From Pythium myriotylum (taxonomy: Eukaryota; Oomycota; Peronosporomycetes; Pythiales; Pythiaceae): a DNA stretch of 64,000 nt. The notes under the pieces are model-generated. The model was not told where the DNA came from and made no database searches. It worked only from the letters and a program-made list of their open reading frames with translations. Shown here in pieces: positions 21,284 to 29,378 of the stretch. Each line of letters begins with the position of its first letter. The stretch's first letter is position 1. A program made the translations under genes and the position numbers. The stretch is taken from NCBI GenBank assembly GCA_023091665.1, contig JALJCQ010000031.1, positions 372,001 through 436,000 of the forward strand. The letters are read 5' to 3'.

Positions 21284-24200
21284 TTACTCCAACTGTGACA
21301 TCGAACGAATGATCCCACGAAGCTCGTGAGCGACGTGCAACCCTGACGGACGGTTCTCCGGATCAAACGCCGTACATCGCTCCGCCAAAGAGCGAATCTC
21401 ACTCGGACACGTCTCCGAAAAACTCAACGACAGCGACCCACTCAACAACAACCCCGCAATCGCCGAGTCGGTCAACCGCTCGCTCCCGCTTTCGTCCTTC
21501 ACGTCGTAAAACGGCAGTTTGTGCGTATCGATCTCGCCCAGAATTATACCGAGCGAGTAGATATCCACCAGCTCGTTGTATTGTTTCCCAGCCAACACCT
21601 CCGGCGCCACCCATCGGATTGTGCCCACCGCTTCAGTCATCGTCCCGTCGTCTAGCTTGTAACGGGAGATGCCGAAGTCGCTCAACTTCACACGCATAGA
21701 CTTGTCGAGCAACACGTTGCGCGACTTTAAATCGCGGTGGATCACGATCGGGTCGAGCGAGTGCAGGTACACGATCGCCTCTCCAATGTCCAATGCAATC
21801 TGAGCCATCTGCACCGCCCACCCATCGTCCACTTTCGGGTTCTCGTGCAGATACGTGCGCAGATCACCACCTTCCATGTACTCGGTCATCATCGCGATGT
21901 CACTCTCTTTCGTCCATACGACACCAATAAACTGGATCACACGCGGGTGGGTGAGTGCTGACACCAACTTGATCTCCTCCACGAAACGCATGATCAGTTC
22001 ACGATCGACAACTGCATGGGAAGGCTTAAGCTGCTTTAGGGCGAAATACTCGTGCTTGTACTTCGCGAGCCACACCTCACCAAACATGCCGCTACCAAGT
22101 AGCCGCTCTCGCTTGACCAGATCTTCGTCCAGTCGATTTTGTAACAGAACAGTGTCAGTCCAGATCGACGCGGTCGATTGATGCTTCGTGAGACTGGTTG
22201 TTTTCACGTCTAGCTCGCAGAGCCTCTGCTTGTGGAGTCTTCGACGACGCCAAAGCGGGATGAAAAACAGCACCAGCACCATTGCAAGACACACGTTAAG
22301 TAAAACGAGTCCAGCTGACATCTTGCTTGAGCTGCTCTTGAGATCCTCGAAGTTGGTGACGTTCGTGCACACTTTGTACCCGCGGATATCGATGAGGTCG
22401 GAGGAGTTGCAGCTGGTCGCGAACATCGCCTGGTCCAGCACGATGGTGGAGATCCGGGATAGGATCGTGAGTTGTTCGACCGTTGGCGTGAAGTTTCGGA
22501 TCGGATTGCCAGTCATGTTGAGCAGTAGTAATCTAGGCATGTCAAAGACGCAGCTCGGAAACACAGTGAGGTTATTCTGAGCGATGTGGAGGGTTTGTAG
22601 CATGGGGGCACTGCTGACGTTGAATGACTGTAGAGAGTTGTCGCGTAGGTCGAGGTATGATAGGACAGGATATTGACCTGAGAAGCTGGAAAGTCGGTTG
22701 TTCCTCAAGTTCCTGTTCAACAGCATTTCAACATGTAAATCAATCACTGGCAGGAAAGATACACATATACCGTACAGTTCAGTGAGTCCCGGAAGGCCTT
22801 TTATCACGTCAATCGCTTTCAGCCGACAGTTTGTGATGAAAAGAGTATAGAGACCGCGCATATAACTAATGTCAGTCGGTGCGTCTTCCACGGTCGAATT
22901 GTCGATTTGTCTACGACGAAACACTCAGCTTACTCCTGCCGTCGATACTGCCATATCGGAAAGCGTACAGCTTGATGAGCGACTGCGGAAGTGTCCCCGC
23001 CCGGATCGTTTGGATCAGAGTCTCTGACATGTAAAGCACCTCGAGACCTTTAGGGAGTGTCGAAGGCGAGAGTTTCCTCAGAGGGTTCCCGTTCAGCGAT
23101 CTGTTTTAGAGGCCATCAGCAATCGCAGACACTTGCTTGCAGTCGGTACACGTACATAGTTACAATCTTGGTGAGATCTTTAACGCCCGAAGGAATCCAC
23201 TCCAGTGCGTTGTAGCTCAAGTCCCTGCACCGAATGCTGCCCGTCAAAGTCGATCTCCTAGGAAAAAAAAGCGCTGTACAAACTGCGTACATGCTCTCAA
23301 CATTCGGTGGGAGACTGACCGAATCTAGCACTGCCTTGGGGTTGTTACGAAGTTTACTACAACAGAAAATTGTCAAAGGGAGCTACAATTCCATGGACGC
23401 CGTTTTCACCAACTTACAGGTCTGCTAAACGTTGAAAATTCTGCAATCCGACTGGCAGTTTCTGCAGTTTGCAGTTATCAACACACAGGCTTTCAAGTCT
23501 TGGAGGCAGCAACAAGAAGTTGAGATTTTGACTCAAGTCGTTTGATGCCAGATTCAACTCGGTCAGTAAGCTCATCGAACTGACTGCTTTTGGCACACCT
23601 CGGAGAGAGCAGTTGCTGATAGAGAGGGATGTTAAGCTGGCGTTTGGAAGAGCGTTCTCCGGGATTCTGCCCAATTTGTTGCCATTAAGTGAGCTTCACG
23701 ACGCGTAAAAGTCAGTATCTGGTGTTTCCCATAACAAAAATTCAGGACACTCACAGTTGTGCGAGCGATGTCATATCCATGATGTCGGCAGGGATTTCAG
23801 TGAGAAGGTTGTTGTCCAGGTAGAGATTGTTCAAGCCAAGTGGCAGACTACCTTTTCTAACTTTCTTGATTCCATTACTCGAGAGATCCCTGTTGAGGAA
23901 TCACGGAATCGGTCAGAATCCTCTAATATGTCTCCTTCAATGGGCGATACGCACACAGTTGTCACGTTTCCGGGGAAAATACCAGCGTGAATGGCAGATA
24001 TGGAGTTGCTCGAAAGATTCCTACGGTGGCCAAAAGGCGTGAATAACTCAAAACAGACACCGCAAATTCATGCACGACTTGCACAAACTCCAACGAGTCC
24101 GGTAGACCTGATCGGGTGATGTTAGTGATTGAGTTGACTGACAGATCCCTACAATTGAGGAAGCGAGAGCAAATTAGATTAGTCGCTTCCGTAAAAGGAG

Positions 24201-25105
24201 AGACAGCGACCCACAATGCAGATAGAGCCGGTAACGACGCTGCGGTGAATGGGAAGGAGGTGAGCATCGTGTTGCGAAGCAATCTGTGCAATCAACAGGT
24301 TCGGATCTCATTTGCCTTCGTTGGATGGTTGCGAGTCAACTTACAGAGTATCGAGCCGAGGAAATGACTGGCTACTGATTGACTTCCCTGTTGGCATTGG
24401 AAACTGGAGATTCTCAAGCCTCAAGTACTGAACATTGGCCATCGCGTCGAAGAACTTCGGCGGAAACTCAAACGGGACAATATCACCGAGAGATAGGGAC
24501 TTCTGATCCTGGAGATCTTGTTTGGCATCATCACTCAATACGTTCGCGGCTTCATTCCCGACCACAAATAGAATGCGAAATTGATCCGGCAAAGCCGGCA
24601 CTCCGACCCACTGACTCACGAGCGAAGCATTCACCGGAATGACCTCCAAGCCGAGTTCAAGATCTGAATTCCAGTAGTTGACCTCGTCAAGCACGGCATC
24701 ATCGTCGTACAGCGTCAGCAGCCACCCTCTCTGAGCTACAGTGGTTGTGACGCACTGATACGCGCATGAATCTCCGTGGAAACACAAGCCAGTCGACGTC
24801 GTCACGCACTTGCCGTTGAACTTTTTCGGGAAGTACATGCACAGATCGGACGACGAGCACTGCGACGGACACGCCGTCGTGAGCGCTGGCTTGGTCACGC
24901 TCGTGAGCAGATCGCCAGCCGCCGGACAGTCGATGCGCTTGCTGTCTTCCTGAGATTCATAGTCGTCGCTCAAGTCGCTGGCAGCGCGATCCCTCATGCC
25001 ACGTCGGTGGTGGTCACTGACTTGGAGGTGAAGGCTAGAGGCCGTGACTTGACGTGCGAGCTCAAGCGAAGTGATGAGGACAACGACGCAGAACTGGCGA
25101 TGCAT
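21284..25105 (-). CDS. Leucine-rich-repeat receptor-like kinase (TKL type), multi-exon
   Basis: The start at 25105 gives a signal-peptide-like N-terminus (MHRQFCVVVLITSLELARQV) and a Cys-rich segment (CPSQCSSSDLCMYF), then about a dozen LRRs. A transmembrane helix follows (GLVLLNVCLAMVLVLFFIPLW, about 22,245-22,310), then a complete kinase: glycine loop GSGMFGEVWLAKY, lysine in FALKQLK, HRDLKSRN, DFG, and APE in WVAPEVL. Introns placed with in-frame joins: 24284-24344, 24149-24214, 24021-24082 (GC-AG), 23890-23954, 23694-23754, 23357-23417, 23225-23290, 23101-23155 and 22713-22775. All are 55-66 nt, phase 2, and cut the LRR at the same residue (for example LAQL joined to SLNGNKL). A further junction near 22,920 is unresolved. 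It likely senses an extracellular ligand and signals by Ser/Thr (or dual) phosphorylation; the ligand is unknown. Confidence 0.93.
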
Positions 25106-25639
25106 GATGAGGACGCCTAGCCCAATGCAGCCAGCGAGCTTCGTCGTTCAATGCAACTCAGGTGCATAGGATTGATTGGCTAGATGAACTCACTGCGATG
25201 CATAATGATTGGTCAGTTTGGGTTCACGAGATCTCTCCACTTGAGAGATCTTTGTCAACTCATTGGGAGTGTCTGCTATCACCAACTTTCATAGTGGTAC
25301 TTTCGTACCACTGTTCGTTAACCTAACCCCTTTCGTACAAAACGGATTTTCAAAAATATGAATTTGGACCTGCCCGCCAAAAGGTGGCCACCAAACGCTG
25401 GCTGCCACAAATAGAAAAGCTACGAGACGATAACCACGGAGAGACCGGACGATGCTGCTCCACTGGAGGGAGATGACGACATGCGCGCGGAAGACGGCTC
25501 GAGTGAAGAGATGTCGGAGGAGATAACTGCAGAGCAGAAGAATGGTGCGTCTGATCGTTCCGTTGACTCTAACAACTCCGCCTTATACTTGCGTATCCGT
25601 CATGTACGTATAGCTGATCGCCTCCGCCCATTCGACGGG
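25106..25639. other. Intergenic region upstream of the receptor kinase
   Basis: No gene is seen. It contains a small perfect hairpin, gtggtac-tttc-gtaccac (about 25293-25310), and short A/C-rich phrases (taacctaacccc) that could be decayed transposon ends. The downstream part leads into a MULE relic. Confidence 0.4.
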
Positions 25640-26270
25640 AAGTTCGACGATTAAGCGGCGTTTGGCAAAGCGTTCGACGACCTACCAGGAGTATCGCCAG
25701 CGCTCGTCGATCTCGGTCAAGACCCGAAATGCGTAGCGGGTGGAGTCAGCTCGAGCTGCCGACACGAAGCCGTTCCTTTTCGATGAATGTCTAGTGTACT
25801 ATCATCGTACGCTGATTTGCACGCATGGTTGGGATACTCCCGCGCGTGGAACCGGCAAGCGAACGAATCAAACTGTCTGGCGAGTTTCCTCACGCTCGTG
25901 TGATCCTATGCCACTTCCACGTGATCGATTACCTCAAGCGTCAGATCTCCAAGTTCAAGTGTGGTCCTCCACTACAAATATGACCCCTGCGCCCAAGGCG
26001 CCCCAATGCATATTTCTAGCTATAGCTGTTCGCACCGACGTAACGCAATAGACTCCAACTTTCATCATCATCACAACCTGGTCACCCTGATGACGAAGGC
26101 ACCGACCGAAGGTGACTTCGACATCTACTTGGAGGCCGCGAAGAAGCTTTGTGGGGATGATCATCCGTTCCTAGAGTACTGTAAGCGGTATTGGTGTCAG
26201 TACCTTCGTGGCCACATCACTCACCTGGATAATCACAGCCTATCATCACAGCCTTACTGCGATTCACGCA
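25640..26270 (+). pseudogene. Relic of a Mutator-like (MULE) transposase
   Basis: Three frames carry successive pieces resembling oomycete MULE transposases. The first has FLFDECLVYYHRTLICTHGW and a following 'RGTGKRTNQT', like the zinc-binding N-terminal domain. The second has LSGEFPHARVILCHFHVIDY (about 25,883-25,942), matching the conserved 'CHFHV' block of the catalytic region. The third has a PTEGDFDIYLEAAKK...HPFLEYCKRYW segment (about 26,100-26,190). Frameshifts and missing intervening sequence show it is dead. Terminal inverted repeats could not be recognised, so the element's true limits are unknown. Confidence 0.6.
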
Positions 26271-26454
26271 GTTATCAACAGTATGGAAGGCACTTGGTGT
26301 CTTTGCAAGCGCCAAGTACTGGGGTAACTTGTACTTCCTTGACTCGACAATCCTTGCCCCTTCAAGATGACTATTGTCGACGTCGAAAAGTGTAATATCG
26401 ACAACGTTGCTAACCGTCGATAATGCTCTCATTCGAAGGCGAGAAACTGTTTGT

Positions 26455-26598
26455 CGATGTTTGTGAAAGTATGTACGGGTTTGTGAAAGTTTGTACGAGT
26501 TTGTGAAAGTTTGTGATCAATCCAAATCAAAGTTAGTGAAGGTTTGTGAAAGTTTGTAAAAGTTGGTGAAAGTTAGTGAAAGTTTGTGAGGGTCGGTC
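26455..26598. repeat. Imperfect minisatellite of TTTGTGAAAG units
   Basis: About 12 variants of a 10-17-bp unit (tttgtgaaag, ttagtgaaag, ttggtgaaag, with tttgtacg interspersed) run from about 26455 to 26598. A short unrelated insert (atcaatccaaatcaaa) lies at about 26516-26531. No coding function is evident. It lies just outside the left end of the large inverted repeat. Confidence 0.8.
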
Positions 26599-27140
26599 GC
26601 TAACAGGTCCCACTGTTCATTCAAACTTGGTTCACTTTCTCGATATTTAGAATTCTCCAGCTGTCTAAATCCACATACGTACACTTCGAACCACAGATTA
26701 CACCTAACCCTAACATATGGTAGTACCGTCAATGTGCATCTTAGGACATAGACACTGCGAGAGTTGGTGATAGTAGGAGATGCCCAACTCATTTCAAAGA
26801 TCCCCAACGCTAAAAGAGACTTTCACCATGGAGCAAGTCCGAGTGAACCTCCTGCGTCTGCTTGGGCTGCGCGCTACAAGAGACCGTCGTGCCCGTAGCG
26901 ACGCAGATGCGGCGGTCCCAAATACGGCGTAATGATTAACGGGATGTGAGTCGGTTTTTCAAGAGGCGACGAAGAGCGATCTGTCTTCACTCTTGTCTCT
27001 CACATCGGTCAAGCGCGGGTGAAAAAACCCCTGAAGTTGATTGATTGGAAATGCCAAGCCTGATATGAAGATAGGAATTACTCGAGTGAAGGAGTTGTGC
27101 TGAAGCGCAGCACGAACTCCATTCAGCTCATCCGACACCG

Positions 27141-28112
27141 CTAGGCAGCATGAGACGCGTGCTCGTTCTCGACAGCTAGCTTGTAGATAACACCAATGTC
27201 CTTGATTTCAAAGTCTGACGTCGAGTCATTCATGACTTGGAACCCGCAGATCACCGATCCCGGATACGCTTCGCAGTCGAACCAGAGTAACTCGTCGCCG
27301 TTCCGGCCGAAGACGACCGACGATCGGAGATTCGTGCGAAAGCGTAATCCCGAAATCTTTGTACGTGAACATTTGAGTGACACCCCAACGGCCAGAATTC
27401 TTTCTGTTGGGGCGAGAACAAACCAATTCTCGTCTCCAGCGCACATGGCACTCTTCTGTAAGACGAGCTCTTCGTACTGATCCTGAGAGAGAACAGCCAC
27501 GTCGTAGACTACGGGGCACGTTCGCAACACTACAACGCGCAGAGATGCGCTGAATAACTCCCTCATGGGGACCTCGGATTCGCGCTCGAGTAGCAGGTTG
27601 GAGCGCGCGAATCTACCGATAGGTTCTGCGGGCTCGCTAGACAGCTTGCTGGGAGACGCGATCAGAGCGACACCGAGCTCAACGCAGCGAGTTGCACTTG
27701 ATTCGCATTCTATAGCCTTGCCAAAGACGGACTTGATGATCTGGCCTTCAGGAGCCTCATACGCCACATATTTTCCTGTGCTCTGTCCGTACCATTGACT
27801 GACGCGGAAGGTGGAGGCGAACCGGATGGCACAAACGCGATCGCAGTCGTAGTTGGGCTCGACTCGCACAATATGTTCACCCGGAAGAAGCATGAAGTAG
27901 AAATTGTCGGAAGAGGCTTCAAGGGTTTGCCACGTGTTGGCAGTCACGTCAGAGAGGTTCGTAATGGAGCTGATATGGTAAGGGATTCGAAGCTTGAATC
28001 CGCGGACGGTGCCCAGAAGCTCGGGCCACGCGTAACCAAATAGAGTCTTATCACCGCCAGTGTCGGCGATTTCGACGAGTGTCACGAGCTTTATCGACGG
28101 AGTAGTCGCCAT
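27141..28112 (-). CDS. Gene A, left copy: protein with two jacalin-like repeats (tentative)
   Basis: The product is 323 residues starting MATTPSIKLVTLVEIADTGG, with no signal peptide. Two similar halves (about 15-165 and 190-315) each contain a beta-rich block like a jacalin-related lectin. First half: HIVRVEPNYDCDRVCAIRFAS then SQWYGQSTGKYVAYEAPEG. Second half: ILAVGVSLKC, TKISGLRFRTN, then SSVVFGRNGDELLWF and GSVICGFQV. In known jacalin folds the equivalent blocks are strands around a sugar-binding pocket; sugar binding here is inference. It is transcribed divergently from gene B with 216 bp between starts, sharing a promoter region with a poly-C tract. It differs from the right copy (58025-58996) at 7 residues, which is more than the D pair. 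Confidence 0.7.
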   Translation of the reverse strand: MATTPSIKLVTLVEIADTGGDKTLFGYAWPELLGTVRGFKLRIPYHISSITNLSDVTANTWQTLEASSDNFYFMLLPGEHIVRVEPNYDCDRVCAIRFASTFRVSQWYGQSTGKYVAYEAPEGQIIKSVFGKAIECESSATRCVELGVALIASPSKLSSEPAEPIGRFARSNLLLERESEVPMRELFSASLRVVVLRTCPVVYDVAVLSQDQYEELVLQKSAMCAGDENWFVLAPTERILAVGVSLKCSRTKISGLRFRTNLRSSVVFGRNGDELLWFDCEAYPGSVICGFQVMNDSTSDFEIKDIGVIYKLAVENEHASHAA

Positions 28113-28258
28113 GGTTCACGGAGATTTTGCAGGTGACCAAGAATGAAGAGGGAGTGTGCACCACCTCGAGGATGAGAAAGCCGCAAGAAAGGACCACAAA
28201 AACGCAATCTCTCGTACTTTCACATCCATCCATCAATCAAATCATCTTCTCAGAAAGA

Positions 28259-28278
28259 CCCCCCCCCCCCCCCCCCCC
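28259..28278. repeat. Poly-C tract (20 C) in the A/B divergent promoter
   Basis: Twenty consecutive C residues lie between divergent genes A and B, followed by further C-rich sequence (ttccccccttcc). The matching tract in the right arm is 23 G (57856-57878) on the plus strand. Length difference between the copies is as expected of homopolymer slippage or miscalling. Confidence 0.95.
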
Positions 28279-28328
28279 TTCCCCCCTTCCTCAAGCATCC
28301 TTGCACAATTCTCAATTCCCCGACGAGG

Positions 28329-28808
28329 ATGGACGATTGGGACTTTGTTCGCCCGTGGTTTGACCTTTTCGCTCACAGCCTAGATCCGCGTGCGAAGATG
28401 TTTGTGCGTCGGATCGAAGGCGATTTCTCCATGGCACCTTACTTGAGCCATCTACGGGTCTACCCTTCCGATTACTTGAAGGGAATCGGCAGCCTCCCGG
28501 AGGACAGGCTGTTGCTGTTGCCACTGCTCCGACGAGCAATGGAGATCTCTCTCTTTGCCTTGCGTGTCGAGCCTTCATTGTGGAAACTTCTAAAGAATTT
28601 TTAGCGCGGATCATTATTGGACGAAGCGCAGTTGCAATTGCACGAGCTTGGGTTGGGGGTGGAACTGGGATGGCACAGCCGATTACAGATTGACTTCGGG
28701 GTTGCGTTTTTCCAACCGCTCAAGAAATCTCTCGATGTTGAACGAGTGGGACAATCGTGCGAGGAGACTTTGGCGCGAATTCGTGCAATGGATAAATATG
28801 GACGGCTG
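28329..28808 (+). pseudogene. Gene B, left copy, 5' part (disrupted)
   Basis: This matches the intact right copy (57805 downward) from its ATG (MDDWDFVRPWFDLF). Two substitutions change TTG TGG to TTT TAG, making a stop at 28602-28604 after 91 codons. The frame then continues to 28808, where the Gypsy element is inserted, and resumes at 41980. The left copy is therefore dead twice over: by a nonsense codon and by the insertion. Confidence 0.9.
28804..28808. repeat. Gypsy target-site duplication, left (GGCTG)
   Basis: GGCTG directly precedes the LTR start TGTCGC and recurs at 41980-41984 after the LTR end GACGACA. The right arm keeps the empty site with a single copy (CAGCC, 57326-57330). Confidence 0.93.
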
Positions 28809-29016
28809 TGTCGCTTCTATCCGGAGTTGCTTGCTTTGAGAGCAGATTTATTAATGAGAGAATATAGCGACGACAAACCTATGAGCTCCTACTCCACTGG
28901 CTTGTGCTCCTAGTCCTCTTGGTCCATCCATATAAACGAGTGCCCCCCTGGGCCACCTCGACAAAGACTTATCCCGCACAACCGAGCTCACGCGACCACG
29001 TGGACTGGCCCAATCA
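28809..29016 (-). repeat. Gypsy 3' LTR, first part (cut by Copia)
   Basis: Bases TGTCGCTTCTATCCGG to GGCCCAATCA match the first about 207 bases of the other LTR (41512 onward), with one T insertion and two substitutions seen. It stops at the Copia LTR. Confidence 0.92.
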
Positions 29017-29018
29017 CT

Positions 29019-29363
29019 TGTGAATGGAGTGGAATCGCCACCCCAGACACAAGTATGGAGCACACCAAGCGGGTGTGCTCCCACGTCTCACGCCCGGTGG
29101 GTTTCCCCTGCCTTCGCAGGTTTACCACCGGTAGCACAGTCCGGTTTCCTCCAAGAGAGGTATTACGGTACTGAGGAACAGTTGGGGCTGTATCCTAAAA
29201 GACATATTAGTATTAGATAACCGTGGCTTCGGTCACTCAAATGTAAGACTCTGGTTTTCGCCCCCAAGGAAGGAAGGGAGAGAGAACTTGTCGGCCTCCA
29301 AAGAGCGGTTCCTCTGTGCATCCCAGGACCCAGTCAAGACTTGTGAGACTAGTGCTAATCACA
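29019..29363 (+). repeat. Copia 5' LTR
   Basis: 345 bp, TGTGAATGG...CTAATCACA. It differs from the 3' LTR only at 29297. The ACTTGTGA/TCACAAGT inverted termini begin just outside the TG/CA limits. Confidence 0.93.
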
Positions 29364-29365
29364 AG

Positions 29366-29378
29366 TGGTTATGAGCCC
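29366..29378 (+). promoter_or_regulatory. Copia primer-binding site, complementary to the anticodon arm of initiator tRNA-Met
   Basis: TGGTTATGAGCCC starts three bases after the LTR. It is the reverse complement of GGGCUCAUAACCA, the anticodon stem-loop sequence of eukaryotic initiator tRNA-Met (CAU anticodon). Known Copia and Ty5 elements prime from a cleaved half tRNA-iMet. The first gag ATG (29371) lies inside this site. Confidence 0.75.

Larger units (their letters stand above)
26957..28808. repeat. Large inverted repeat, left arm, outer part
   Basis: This is the reverse complement of the right arm (59178 back to about 57326) with few differences; coordinates sum to 86137 across gene A. 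The outer boundary is where 'tttcaagaggcg' (26957-26968) stops matching 'cgcctcttgaaa' (59167-59178). The arm continues at 41980 after the Gypsy insertion. Confidence 0.93.

Noticed and set aside
26698..26715. Telomere-like 'cctaaccctaac'
   Set aside because: Only one and a half units; too short to be a telomeric array.
27196..28043. Plus-strand frames opposite gene A
   Set aside because: Shadows of A; the minus-strand frame is continuous and conserved as 323 codons in both copies.
29020..29220. 66-codon frame in the Copia LTR, repeated at 36178
   Set aside because: Identical only because the LTR is repeated; not a gene.
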